A stretch of DNA of 39,845 nucleotides, from IMG/VR virus record IMGVR_UViG_3300032241_001210, positions 1 to 39,845 of that record; one strand, given 5' to 3'. The position numbers were made by a program, and so were the translations under genes. Positions 13,750 through 22,775 of the stretch are shown one piece after another (the stretch's first letter is position 1; each line of letters starts with the position of its first letter). The stretch is from a virus. The notes under the pieces were generated by a model that saw nothing but the letters and a program-made list of their open reading frames with translations, was not told the DNA's origin and did no database searches.

Positions 13750-14145
13750 ATGAAGGGTCATAAGTCGCATCATCACGGCCACCATGCTCGCAAAGAGGGC
13801 GGCCGCCTGGAAACTCCGGAAACCGGCAAGCGTGAGTATGAGGAAGACCTCAAGTCCAAGCCGGATGAATACGATCACGCGCCGCTTGTCGAGGGAGAAG
13901 CCGACAAGAAAAAGCGCGGCGGTCGTGCGAAGCGCAAACATGGTGGGCATGTCCATCATGAGCACGGGAAGGAACTCGGCCACGCCAAGCATGTCGGTCA
14001 TGTTGAAGGCGCGAAAGCGCATCATCACGCTGGCCGAAAGATGCGGAAGGCCGGTGGCCGGGCGGGCGGGTCGAACGCCAATCCGCTTTCATCGGCTCAT
14101 GCCGGTATCCTTCCGCATCACCACAAAGACGCCAATATCGACTGA
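13750..14145 (+). CDS. His/Gly/Lys-rich basic protein, 131 aa
   Basis: The start lies 12 bases after the previous stop with GAGGATATGAG upstream. About one residue in six is His ('MKGHKSHHHGHHARKEGGR'), with a charged centre 'KREYEEDLKSKPDEYDHA' and basic Gly-rich motifs ('KKKRGGRAKRKHGGHVHH'). The block 'HHHAGRKMRKAGGR' is nearly the same as one in the protein at 7847. No folded domain is evident. It could bind DNA or divalent metal, from composition alone. Its place between capsid and connector genes suggests a virion component. Confidence 0.65.
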   Translation: MKGHKSHHHGHHARKEGGRLETPETGKREYEEDLKSKPDEYDHAPLVEGEADKKKRGGRAKRKHGGHVHHEHGKELGHAKHVGHVEGAKAHHHAGRKMRKAGGRAGGSNANPLSSAHAGILPHHHKDANID

Positions 14146-14149
14146 TGGG

Positions 14150-14165
14150 CGGGGCTTCGGCCCCG
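14150..14165 (+). terminator. UUCG-capped hairpin after the capsid genes
   Basis: CGGGGC-TTCG-GCCCCG forms a perfect six-pair stem with a very stable UUCG loop, five bases after the stop at 14145. No T-run follows, so it may be a weak terminator or an RNA-stabilising or processing structure that partly separates capsid from connector expression. Confidence 0.4.
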
Positions 14166-14208
14166 TCGCCTTCTGGGCGTGAACCCTGCTTCATAGGATC
14201 AATGATCT

Positions 14209-15069
14209 ATGCGCCCTGTTACCGTCACTGTTGGTCCGTTGGCCGCCGCTTCCGCGAACAATATCGCGACTTCGCAGTCGCTCGCGGCGGCGGGTCAGAT
14301 CGCGTTGAATGGCACGCTGGCCAGTGCGGCCTTCACGGGCACGGGCGCGATCACGGGCAATATCCTGAACGTGACCACATCATCCGCCGGGGCCATCGCG
14401 CAATATCAGGCGCTGAATGGTCTTGGTCTGGCCGCGAATACCGTTGTAACCGGGCCTCCCGCGCAAACGGGCGTTTTCGCTTCGTATGTTATCTCCCCTT
14501 CGCAGACCGTGGCGTCTGAAACGCTTTACGGCAATGCCGTGGCGACGCTGGATAAACCGCGCCGAGTGTTGATTACATCAGCGGGTAATGACGCCGGGAT
14601 CACGTTTACCGTGACAGGGAACACGTTCGGCAATACGCCCGTGACCGAAGTCGTGACCGGCGTAAGTGCCGCCGCTGTTGCGACCGTGACGGATTTCGCG
14701 ACCGTGACCAGTATTCTGACTTCTGGCTCCACGGCCAGCACCGTGACGGTCGGGACGAACGGCGTCGCGGGAAGCCCATGGTTCCGCTTCGACGATTACG
14801 CGCCCGCCCCGACTTCGCTGGAATGCGTCGCGACCGGAACCGTCAACTACACCGTGCAAACCTCGAACACCGATCCGAACATCAACGGTGGCACGGTGAC
14901 GGTCCCTGGGATGTCGTGGATTTCCAGCCTGGATACCAATGTCGTCGGATCGACCATCAGCGCGCAAAGCTATTTCGCCTACGCGCCGGTTTTTGGCCGT
15001 GTGCTGCTCAATAGCGGGACGGGCACTCTCAGCGCCACGTTCACGCAATCTGGCGTCACGCCGGTATGA
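14209..15069 (+). CDS. Beta-rich virion protein, 286 aa
   Basis: ATG 14209 lies after a 63-base gap with AGGATC upstream. The protein is rich in Thr, Ala, Val and Gly with few charges. A conserved-looking part ('DKPRRVLITSAGNDAGITFTVTGNTFGNTPVTEVVTG', about residues 106-142) is followed by 'WFRFDDYAPAPTSLECVATGTVNYTVQTSNTDPN', typical of small phage structural proteins that accompany connectors. The early part (about 28-95) looks like an inserted sandwich. No homologue of known role comes to mind. It overlaps the connector gene by ATGA at 15066-15069. Confidence 0.65.
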   Translation: MRPVTVTVGPLAAASANNIATSQSLAAAGQIALNGTLASAAFTGTGAITGNILNVTTSSAGAIAQYQALNGLGLAANTVVTGPPAQTGVFASYVISPSQTVASETLYGNAVATLDKPRRVLITSAGNDAGITFTVTGNTFGNTPVTEVVTGVSAAAVATVTDFATVTSILTSGSTASTVTVGTNGVAGSPWFRFDDYAPAPTSLECVATGTVNYTVQTSNTDPNINGGTVTVPGMSWISSLDTNVVGSTISAQSYFAYAPVFGRVLLNSGTGTLSATFTQSGVTPV

Positions 15070-15758
15070 CCAGTAGCGGGACTTATAACTTCGGTCCCTC
15101 TATCGGTGAATTGGTCCTCTACGCTTACAATAAGGCGCAGATCAGAGGAACGGCGCTCGCTCAAGAACATTTCGAGAGCGCGCGCATGGCGGTCAATCTC
15201 ATGCTCGCGCGGTGGGCCAACCAAGGGGTTAATCTTTGGAAAGTTGATTTGGTTACTGTGCCATTGGTGCAGGGAACTGCGACATATGCGGTTGATCCCT
15301 CTACGGTCATGATTCTGGACGCCTATGTCACGACGACCTCGGGATCATCTTCGACGAACCGGATCATTTTGCCGATCAGCCGCACCGAATACGCGTCTTA
15401 TCCGAACCCCACCGAGCAAGGGTTTACAACGGTTTTTTGGTTTGATCGTCTTATTTCCCCCACGATCACTCTGTGGCAAGTTCCGAACGGCACGTCGGCC
15501 ACATCGATGAGTTATTACCGGGTGCGTCAAATCCAGGACGCGGCCTTTACGGCCGGTCAAACGCCCGATATTCCGTATCGGTGGTTGGAGGCTTTCGCGG
15601 ATGGTTTGGCTTACCGGCTGGCCACAATTTGGAACCCGTCCATTGCCGCGCTCTTGAAAGCGGTCGCGGATGAAAGCTATACCATAGCGGCGGATCAGGA
15701 TGTCGAGGCGTCCGCCGTTTACATCTCGCCGCAACTGGCTGGTTATTACAGAGCGTGA
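15066..15758 (+). CDS. Head-tail connector (P22 gp4-like accessory) candidate, 230 aa
   Basis: The N-terminal part is a helical pair ('IGELVLYAYNKAQIRGTALAQEHFESARMAVNLMLARWANQGVNLW', residues 13-58) as in gp4-type tail accessory proteins, which bind under the portal and extend the channel. It is followed by beta strands, with 'LPISRTEYASYPNP' and 'TITLWQVPNG', and a helical C-terminus 'RWLEAFADGLAYRLATIW'. The next genes are adaptor and nozzle, the order expected for a P22/SU10-like tail. The start overlaps the previous stop. Confidence 0.75.
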   Translation: MTSSGTYNFGPSIGELVLYAYNKAQIRGTALAQEHFESARMAVNLMLARWANQGVNLWKVDLVTVPLVQGTATYAVDPSTVMILDAYVTTTSGSSSTNRIILPISRTEYASYPNPTEQGFTTVFWFDRLISPTITLWQVPNGTSATSMSYYRVRQIQDAAFTAGQTPDIPYRWLEAFADGLAYRLATIWNPSIAALLKAVADESYTIAADQDVEASAVYISPQLAGYYRA

Positions 15759-15765
15759 GGGATGA

Positions 15766-16527
15766 ATGACCGCGACAACGCCCTTAACCTACAACGCATA
15801 CGTTACCCAGATCGGGGTGATGGCGGTCGAGCAAACGCAGACGGTCAGCGGCGTGGTATCGGGCGTGAACGCGGCGTTCACGGCCATCATCCCGCAGGCG
15901 CTCAATTATGCGGAACTCCGCATCCAGCGTGATCTGGATTTTTTACAATCTCAGGTCGAAAACGATACTTACAGCGTGACGCCAACATCCAACCAACTAT
16001 CAATCGCGGTTGGGGATTTCGTCACGCTGCAAACCATGTCCATCAATGGGGCGCCGCTTGTGCCGGTGACGAAAGAGTTTATCCAGAATGTCTACGGGTC
16101 GAATGCGCTTATGGCTCAGCCTGTGTATTTCGCGGTTTACGGCGGCGATCTCAGCACGTTTGGCGCAACGTATCAGAATGTCCTTGTCGGCCCGTGGCCA
16201 GATCAGACGTATCCTGTTGTTCTGACCGGCACGATACGGCTTCCTACTCTTGCGACCTATGCGACCAATGGTCCGGCGTCCACGTCAACCACGTATATCA
16301 GTGCATGGTATCCTGACCTGTTGATACAGGCCAGCATGATTTATATCAGCCAATATCAGCGCAATTTTGCTCCGACTTCCAATGATCCGGAAATGCCGGG
16401 CTCTTATGAGGCGCAATACCAGGCGCTGCTTAAGGGGGCTGGGGTTGAAGTTTCCAGAAAGAAATTCCAGTCTGCCGCGTGGTCGTCTTACTCGCCCGCA
16501 CCCGTCGCCACACCTACGCGGGGGTGA
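15766..16527 (+). CDS. Tail adaptor protein (SU10-adaptor-like), 253 aa
   Basis: Residues 38-60 ('AIIPQALNYAELRIQRDLDFLQ') form the helix typical of podoviral adaptor proteins, which join portal and tail. Strands follow ('YSVTPTSNQLSIAVGDFVTLQTMSI') and a C-terminal helical part ('WYPDLLIQASMIYISQYQRNF', 'YEAQYQALLKGAGVEVSRKKFQ'). GAGGGATGA lies upstream of ATG 15766. Together with the gp4-like and nozzle proteins it should build the short tail. Confidence 0.75.
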   Translation: MTATTPLTYNAYVTQIGVMAVEQTQTVSGVVSGVNAAFTAIIPQALNYAELRIQRDLDFLQSQVENDTYSVTPTSNQLSIAVGDFVTLQTMSINGAPLVPVTKEFIQNVYGSNALMAQPVYFAVYGGDLSTFGATYQNVLVGPWPDQTYPVVLTGTIRLPTLATYATNGPASTSTTYISAWYPDLLIQASMIYISQYQRNFAPTSNDPEMPGSYEAQYQALLKGAGVEVSRKKFQSAAWSSYSPAPVATPTRG

Positions 16528-16530
16528 TGT

Positions 16531-18837
16531 ATGCCTCACGCCGCGCTGAAACTGATCCCAGGCGTTAATCAGAACGAAACCCCCGCGCTCAATCAGGCGT
16601 CGGTTTCATCATGCAATCTGATCCGGTATTTCTATGATCCGACCGGCGTCGGTCTGGTCCAGAAGTTGGGCGGATGGAAGACATTTTACCCGTCTCCCAC
16701 CAATACGATCACGCGGGCATTGCTGGCCTGGGAAGACACGAACGCGGCGACGCATCTCGCGGCTGGTAATCAGGCGAATACCAGCACGCTCGCGGCTGAA
16801 CTCGATGTCATCACCAATGGGAATTTGGTGAATGTCACGCCTCGCACCGCGACTACCAATCCATCAGTCAATTTCGCGACCACGGGTGGAAGCCCGAACG
16901 TCATCATCACGGATGCGACATTCACGGCGTCGAATTATGATAGCGTGTATATTTCCACGCCAGTCAGCGTTGGCGGTCTTGTCCTGTTTGGGTTTTATCC
17001 AACAATCGGGTTGACTTCCACGACGTATGAAATTCAGGCCACAGACGCTTTGGGGAATTTGCTAAATGCCCCCACCACGGCGACGGGCGGTGCTGTTCCT
17101 CAATTCACGACCGTTTCATCGTCTTCTGTTGTGACGGTCACGTTGGCGAACCATGGTTATTCCGTGGGCTCGACCTTCCCGGTTCTGATCCCGGCGTCCT
17201 TCAATGGTGTTGTGCTGTCCGGGAATTACACGGTGCAATCCGTGACCAGTTCCAGTTTCACCATTCAGGCTACAACCTTAGCTTCGGCTTCATCCTCGGT
17301 CTACCTGAACAATAGCAACGCCAATTTCGTCTATTACATCGGGACTGGCCCTATTCCGATGGGATCGGGATATGGTGTGGGAGGGTATGGGCGTGGCGGG
17401 TATGGGTCAGGCACGGCGGTCGTGCCATCGATCGGTGCGGCGATCTACACGAACGATTGGACGTTGGACAATTTCGGGCAAATCCTGGTTGCGTGCCCCG
17501 TCCCGGCGCTCAATATCGTTTTGACGACGACGGCCATGTCAGGGAACGGCACGACGGCGACATTGACCTTCGCGCAAAATTTCACGATCCCGGTAGGGAA
17601 TGTCATTCAGGTCGCAAGTGGGTCGCCGGTTGGGTATAACGGGACATATTATGTGACGGCTTCATCCCCTGGATCTGTTTCATACGCCAATGCGACCACG
17701 GGCGCGCAGACTTCGCCCGCGACGATAACGGCGAACGACCCGGCGTCTGGACCTATTTTCCAATGGGACCCCACGAGCGGCAATCCATTCGCGACGGTCA
17801 TGACTTACGCGCCTCCGGTCAATGATGGCGTTTTTGTCGCCATGCCACAACGGCAAATCGTGGCGTGGGGGTCAACGCTGACAGGCGTGCAAGACCCGCT
17901 TCTGATCCGGTGGTGCGATGTCCAGAACTACAATCAATGGATCGCGCAATCGACCAATCAGGCCGGGTCTTTTCGCCTTTCCAAGGGATCGCGGATCGTC
18001 GGATGTTTGCAAGGACCACAGCAAGCCTTGGTCTGGACGGATTTAGCCGTATGGTCGATGCAATACGTTGGTCAGCCGAATGTCTATTCGTTCAATGAAA
18101 TCGCGGTCGGGTGCGGGCTGATCGGCCGGAAGGCGTCGGGGACATTTAACGGCGTGGTCTATTGGATGGGGCAAAGCCAATTCTTCCAGCTTTCCTCGGG
18201 CGGCGTCGCGCCAATCCCATGCCCGGTCTGGGATGTGATCTTTCAACAGTTGGATATGACGAACGTCAATAAAATCCGGGTCGCGGTCAATTCCCGGTTC
18301 GCGGAAGTGGCGTGGTATTACCCCACGTTGACATCGGGCGGTGAAGTGGCCGCCTACGTGAAATATAACACGGTGTTGAACGCATGGGATTTCGGCGCGT
18401 TGGGGCGTTCGGCCTGGATCAACGAGAGTGTGTTTGGTCCGCCGATTGGTGCCGATCCGGTGACGCGGTATATTTTCCAGCACGAAACGTCACCGGATGC
18501 CAATGGGACCGTGATGAACTCGTGGTTCCAGACCGGGTATTTCGCGTTGCAAGAAGGCGATATGCAAGCGTTTGTCGATCAGGTATGGCCAGATGCGAAA
18601 TGGGGTTATTATAACGGGGTGCAATCCGCGACGCTGAATATCACGTTCTATGTGGTTGATTATCCTGGCGCGACGCCGGAGGTATATGGTCCATTTTCGG
18701 TCACGCAGGCGACGACTTATTTCAATCCGCGCTTCCGTGGCCGATTGGTATCGATCATGATCGGCGGCACTGACCTCGGATCGTGGTGGCGGACAGGTAA
18801 CTTGCGGTATCGCATTCAGCCTGATGGGAAGTATTGA
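16531..18837 (+). CDS. Tail nozzle / packaged-DNA stabilisation protein (P22 gp10-like), 768 aa
   Basis: The N-terminus 'LKLIPGVNQNETPALNQASVSSCNLIRYFYDP', then 'VQKLGGW', is the hallmark of the phage stabilisation family. In P22 this is gp10, a tail hub that closes the channel and carries fibres. The body alternates beta strands and aromatic loops, as expected for a beta-propeller. Two inserted beta-sandwich-like modules share 'VxxGNYTVxSV / YNGTYYVTAS' patterns (about residues 195-260 and 330-395). A Gly/Tyr-rich loop 'GYGVGGYGRGGYGSG' lies near residue 285. GGGGGTGATG precedes the start. Confidence 0.85.
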   Translation: MPHAALKLIPGVNQNETPALNQASVSSCNLIRYFYDPTGVGLVQKLGGWKTFYPSPTNTITRALLAWEDTNAATHLAAGNQANTSTLAAELDVITNGNLVNVTPRTATTNPSVNFATTGGSPNVIITDATFTASNYDSVYISTPVSVGGLVLFGFYPTIGLTSTTYEIQATDALGNLLNAPTTATGGAVPQFTTVSSSSVVTVTLANHGYSVGSTFPVLIPASFNGVVLSGNYTVQSVTSSSFTIQATTLASASSSVYLNNSNANFVYYIGTGPIPMGSGYGVGGYGRGGYGSGTAVVPSIGAAIYTNDWTLDNFGQILVACPVPALNIVLTTTAMSGNGTTATLTFAQNFTIPVGNVIQVASGSPVGYNGTYYVTASSPGSVSYANATTGAQTSPATITANDPASGPIFQWDPTSGNPFATVMTYAPPVNDGVFVAMPQRQIVAWGSTLTGVQDPLLIRWCDVQNYNQWIAQSTNQAGSFRLSKGSRIVGCLQGPQQALVWTDLAVWSMQYVGQPNVYSFNEIAVGCGLIGRKASGTFNGVVYWMGQSQFFQLSSGGVAPIPCPVWDVIFQQLDMTNVNKIRVAVNSRFAEVAWYYPTLTSGGEVAAYVKYNTVLNAWDFGALGRSAWINESVFGPPIGADPVTRYIFQHETSPDANGTVMNSWFQTGYFALQEGDMQAFVDQVWPDAKWGYYNGVQSATLNITFYVVDYPGATPEVYGPFSVTQATTYFNPRFRGRLVSIMIGGTDLGSWWRTGNLRYRIQPDGKY

Positions 18838-21629
18838 TGGCCAGCCTTGATGACATTCTGACCACTCAGAAAAATGGCGTCATCGCGATCAATGGTATCG
18901 TGAAGCAGTTGAATGCGCTCGCCATTACTTCGCAATGGACGGCGGGCACGGTGTCGGCCATTGGCGCAAACCTGACGATTACATCTGGCACGCTTATTTC
19001 CAATGGTGGGACTGGCACGGTTACGCAGGTTAATACGACGGGTTCGGGGATTACGGGTGGCCCTATTGTTGGCGTTGGAACGCTGGCGGTGGCGTGGAAC
19101 GCGGGCAGTGTCGCGGCAATCGGCAGCGGATTGACATTATCATCTGGCACGCTTTCGGCATCGACCGCATCGGGTAGCGTTACCAGTGTGCAGGTATCGG
19201 GTGGCTCCACGGGTTTGACAACTTCTGGCGGTCCTATCACGACTTCCGGCACGATTACCTTTGGCGGCACACTCGGAACGGGTTATGGCGGAACTGGATT
19301 GACCGCGCTTGGAACGGGTGTCCAAACGGCGCTCGGAACGGCGTTAAATGGGACTGGGGCTTTCGCGGGGACCACGAACCCGATCCTTGTGACGCCTACT
19401 CTCGGGGCGGCGGCGGGCACATCTCTGACGATATCGGGGTCTATTCTGGTCGCTGGCAATTCCGTGTTGTCATCGGTCACGGCGGTCGCGGCGGTAACGG
19501 GCACTCCCTCCGCCAGCAATTTCCTTCGTGGTGATGGCACATGGTCCGTGCCATCGGGGACCAGCGTTACCAGTGTGCAGGTATCGGGTGGCTCCACGGG
19601 TTTGACAACTTCTGGCGGTCCTATCACGACCTCGGGCACGATTACCTTTGGGGGCACGCTTGGGACGGGGTATGGCGGCACAGGTCTGACCGCGCTTGGA
19701 ACGGGTGTCCAAACGGCGCTCGGAACGGCACTAAATGGGACGGGCGCGTTCGCGGGGACCACGAACCCGATCTTTGTGACGCCTACTCTTGGCGCGGCAT
19801 CAGGCACGTCTCTGACGCTATCTGGCTCGCTTTTGGTTGCTGGCAATCCAGTGCTGTCATCGGTTACAGCCGTCGCGGCGGTGACTGGCACGCCATCGGC
19901 CAGTAACTTCCTGCGCGGCGATGGAACGTGGTCGGTTCCGGCGGGAACGGGCGTCACAAGCGTTGCTCAGACGTTTACGGGCGGTCTGATTTCGGTTGCC
20001 GGTTCGCCCATTACGACCTCGGGCACGCTGGCCCTGACAGTCGCGGGGACGAGCGGCGGCGTTCCGTATTTCAACAGCGCCAGCACATGGGCGACATCGG
20101 CCATCCTGGCCGCGAATGCGCTGATGATTGGCGGCGGGGCAGGTGTCGCGCCATCCACGACCACAACGGGAACAGGCGTCATCACAGCCCTGGGGTCCGC
20201 CGTCAGCGGCTCCGGTGGGTTGGCTCTGGTATCATCCCCGACACTGACGACACCCGCTCTTGGGGCCGCCACGGCAACCAGTGTCGTCGCGGCGAATGGG
20301 ATCATTTCGACCGGCACTTATGGCGGGACGTTCACGGATGGCCTTGTCCTTGATTATGCGTCGGGAACCGGACGGCTTAGCGTCGGGGCTTCGGATGGCC
20401 TGACGATTTACAACGGCGGCGTTGGCACCACGGCGTTATTCTCGCTTAGTTCTGGCGGGACAATTTCAACTTCGACCTGGAATGGTGGGATTATCACCGG
20501 AACCTATGGCGGGACCGGGGTGAATAATGGGGCCAATACGATTACGGTCGCGGGGAATTTGACCCATGCGGGTGCATTTGCCAGAACTCTGACCGCCACG
20601 GCCGCGACATCGCTTACGATGCCCACGAGTGGCACGATCATTTCGACCGTCACCAATATGGCAACAAACGCGGTGACGGGGACGCCATCGGCCAGCAATT
20701 TTTTACGCGGCGATGGAACGTGGAACTCTCCGGTTTCGACAACGGTCCTGACGGGTTCGCAATCGCAAACCGCGATCCCGGCAGGCGCGATTGGTGCGAT
20801 CGTGCAGCTTTGGGGGCCGGGTGGTGGTGGTGGCTCAGGGGCGAAGCAAAGCACTGCTGGGACGGCTTGCACGGGCGGCGGTGCGGGCGGGTCGGGGGCG
20901 TTTATTGAGCGTATCGTGACATTCGGGACCGCGACCGGTGAATTAAACGTATCTGGCGGATTTTACACGACCACGGTGCCAGCGGGTGGAACGGGTGGAG
21001 CAGCGATATCCGCGGCTGGAGCAGGCAATACCGGGGCCGCGCCATCGTCAAACACCAGCATTGTTTTCATTAATTCCGGGACCACAGCCATTGCGACCTT
21101 GGTTGCTTATGCCGGGGGGTTAGGCGGCCCAGGGAATACTTCGGCTCTCTCTGCTGGCGGTGGTGGTGGTGGGTTTGCTGCCGCGGCGAGTGGGACAACG
21201 GCCGGAACAAATGGCGGCGGCGCAGGCGGAAGCGGTGCCGCCGGAGGGAATGCGACATGGCCTTCCGCCGGTTCTGGGGGTGGCGGTTGTGGCGCTGCCG
21301 GTCCTGGACAGGCAGGGGGTAACGTCGCGTTTGGCGGCTCAGGTGGAGGCGGTGGCGCGGGCATAACCAGTGCGAATGCGGCGAGTTCATCTGGTATCAG
21401 CGGTTGGGCGAATAACGTCCAGGGCGCGACATCCAATCTCGCGGCCTTGTCTTTTGCGGGCGGCAATGGGGGCGCGGCTTCAACAACAGTCGCGGGTGGC
21501 GCGGGCGGTTCGCCTTTGATCTGTGGCGGCGGCGGCGGTGGTGGGGCCATATCTTCTACCAATACCACCACATCCGGCGCGGGCGGCACGGGCGGGGCCG
21601 GGCTCGCCATTATCAATTGGTTCTTCTGA
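18837..21629 (+). CDS. Tail fibre with tandem repeats and glycine-rich tip, 930 aa
   Basis: After a short N-terminal anchor (residues 1-40) come Gly/Thr/Ser-rich fibre repeats with 'YGGTGLTALGTGVQTALGTALNGTG' style linkers and three copies of 'TGTPSASNFLRGDGTW', a repeat common in phage fibres. From about residue 640 the sequence is a glycine-rich domain with long GGG runs ('GPGGGGGSGAKQ', 'AGGGGGGFAAAA') ending 'GLAIINWFF', like adhesin tips that bind host receptors. The ATG at 18837 shares a base with the nozzle stop. It should be the main receptor-binding fibre. Confidence 0.85.
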   Translation: MASLDDILTTQKNGVIAINGIVKQLNALAITSQWTAGTVSAIGANLTITSGTLISNGGTGTVTQVNTTGSGITGGPIVGVGTLAVAWNAGSVAAIGSGLTLSSGTLSASTASGSVTSVQVSGGSTGLTTSGGPITTSGTITFGGTLGTGYGGTGLTALGTGVQTALGTALNGTGAFAGTTNPILVTPTLGAAAGTSLTISGSILVAGNSVLSSVTAVAAVTGTPSASNFLRGDGTWSVPSGTSVTSVQVSGGSTGLTTSGGPITTSGTITFGGTLGTGYGGTGLTALGTGVQTALGTALNGTGAFAGTTNPIFVTPTLGAASGTSLTLSGSLLVAGNPVLSSVTAVAAVTGTPSASNFLRGDGTWSVPAGTGVTSVAQTFTGGLISVAGSPITTSGTLALTVAGTSGGVPYFNSASTWATSAILAANALMIGGGAGVAPSTTTTGTGVITALGSAVSGSGGLALVSSPTLTTPALGAATATSVVAANGIISTGTYGGTFTDGLVLDYASGTGRLSVGASDGLTIYNGGVGTTALFSLSSGGTISTSTWNGGIITGTYGGTGVNNGANTITVAGNLTHAGAFARTLTATAATSLTMPTSGTIISTVTNMATNAVTGTPSASNFLRGDGTWNSPVSTTVLTGSQSQTAIPAGAIGAIVQLWGPGGGGGSGAKQSTAGTACTGGGAGGSGAFIERIVTFGTATGELNVSGGFYTTTVPAGGTGGAAISAAGAGNTGAAPSSNTSIVFINSGTTAIATLVAYAGGLGGPGNTSALSAGGGGGGFAAAASGTTAGTNGGGAGGSGAAGGNATWPSAGSGGGGCGAAGPGQAGGNVAFGGSGGGGGAGITSANAASSSGISGWANNVQGATSNLAALSFAGGNGGAASTTVAGGAGGSPLICGGGGGGGAISSTNTTTSGAGGTGGAGLAIINWFF
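19176..19949 (+). repeat. Two tandem 387-bp repeats inside the fibre gene
   Basis: The units start at 19176 and 19563, a period of 387 bp or 129 residues. The first 68 bases of the two copies are identical and the rest differ mainly at codon third positions. Each unit ends with the 'GDGTW' motif; a further partial copy of the motif lies near 20680. The pattern implies duplication by homologous recombination and later drift. Confidence 0.85.
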
Positions 21630-21829
21630 TGATCGATCTTTCATCTTATCCAGCCGTTCCGATGTTGATGGTCCACACCGCGACAGGTTATGCTGTGCAA
21701 CGATGGATGATCCAGGAAGGCATCACTTGCACGCCGCCCGATGGTTACGAATGGGTGACGGATGACGGACGATCGTTCATCGCACAAGACCCGGCAACGG
21801 CGGTATTCCCGCCACCAACACAGGAATGA
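21629..21829 (+). CDS. Small hypothetical protein, 66 aa
   Basis: ATG 21629 shares one base with the fibre stop. The peptide (begins MIDLSSYPAVPMLMV) has 'VQRWMIQEGITCTPPDGYEWVTDDGRSFI', an aromatic-rich beta-like segment, and a short Pro-rich end. It follows the fibre directly and may assist fibre folding or attachment, by position only. No ribosome site is evident, so translation probably depends on coupling. Confidence 0.55.
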   Translation: MIDLSSYPAVPMLMVHTATGYAVQRWMIQEGITCTPPDGYEWVTDDGRSFIAQDPATAVFPPPTQE

Positions 21830-21831
21830 GA

Positions 21832-22011
21832 ATGTTCACTCTAGAAGAACTCCAGGCGATCCTCAATATCGTTGCGAACGCGCCGATTTCTTACGCGCAA
21901 GCCGCGCCACTGGTTCAGAAAATCCACGCGGAGGCGACTGCCATGATGCCGCCCCCCGCCGTGGCGGCGCAGCCCGAGGAAGCAAACTCTGGTCAGGTCA
22001 TTTTGGGATAA
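21832..22011 (+). CDS. Small hypothetical protein, 59 aa
   Basis: ATG 21832 is preferred because AGGA lies six bases upstream; an ATG at 21826 overlaps the previous stop. The first half is a helical pair with 'LEELQAILNIVANAPISYAQAAPLVQKIHAEA', the second half is Pro/Ala-rich. The pattern resembles small helical proteins found before ejection genes in related phages. The function is unknown. Confidence 0.6.
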   Translation: MFTLEELQAILNIVANAPISYAQAAPLVQKIHAEATAMMPPPAVAAQPEEANSGQVILG

Positions 22012-22015
22012 CGAA

Positions 22016-22774
22016 ATGCCTCTCGCGCGCGGATTATCTCAGGCTACCATAGGGCGAAACATCGCGGAGATGGAGCGCGCGGGGCATCCTCGCAAACAAG
22101 CTATCGCGGCGGCGCTAAACGTGGCGCGGGGGCGTGCGGCTGGCGGCACCATAACTGGCACGCCATCGCCCATTCCGGCTTTGAATACGCGCCCCCCGGG
22201 TATCCCTGGGGTTGGCCCGGAGCCGGAAGGCGTTCCTGGCATCCCGCCGATTCCTAAGCCGCCCAAACCGCTTGGGGGCGATAAAACGAAAGTCCATACC
22301 GGCCCGATCATGTCGCATGTTCCGGGCCGCACGGACCATCTTCCGATGCACGTCCCGTCCGGCGCTTACGTGCTGCCCGCTGATATCGTGTCGGCCATGG
22401 GTGAGGGTAATACCATGGCGGGCTTCAAGGTCGCGTCCGGTATATTCGGGCAACCGTTTTACGGCACAGGCAAGGTCGGTGAAGGCAAGCCGTATCACCA
22501 GGGTAAGCAACCTTACAGTCAGGTGGCGCAACCATACAAAGCAGGGGCCACGCCATACGATCAGGCTGCGCCGCATTACGCGGCGGGCGGTGCAGCCCAT
22601 ACGGTGCCCATTATCGCCGCTGGCGGAGAGTTTGTCATCCACCCTAACAATGTGGTAAAGCAAGGTAACGGCGACATGGACGACGGCCATAAGGTCCTTG
22701 ACGCCTTCGTGAAGCAGATGCGTGCGCGGCTTGTGAAGACACTTAAGGGCCTTCCCGGCCCGGCGAAGGATTGA
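22016..22774 (+). CDS. Virion-associated protein, 252 aa
   Basis: The start of the protein has a helical motif 'GHPRKQAIAAALNVARGRAAGG' (residues 23-44) found in many small phage proteins. A Pro/Gly-rich spacer follows, then a conserved-looking part 'VHTGPIMSHVPGRTDHLPMHVPSGAYVLPADIVSAMGEGNTMAGF' and 'VPIIAAGGEFVIHPNNVV', which in related phages occurs in proteins of the ejection block. The end is a basic helix. Possibly an internal virion or assembly protein; the true role is not known to me. Confidence 0.65.
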   Translation: MPLARGLSQATIGRNIAEMERAGHPRKQAIAAALNVARGRAAGGTITGTPSPIPALNTRPPGIPGVGPEPEGVPGIPPIPKPPKPLGGDKTKVHTGPIMSHVPGRTDHLPMHVPSGAYVLPADIVSAMGEGNTMAGFKVASGIFGQPFYGTGKVGEGKPYHQGKQPYSQVAQPYKAGATPYDQAAPHYAAGGAAHTVPIIAAGGEFVIHPNNVVKQGNGDMDDGHKVLDAFVKQMRARLVKTLKGLPGPAKD

Positions 22775-22775
22775 G

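Noticed and set aside
19176-19949. Template/variable repeat pair of a diversity-generating retroelement
   Set aside because: The copies are tandem, in frame and differ mostly at silent positions rather than at adenines, and no reverse transcriptase gene is in the window.
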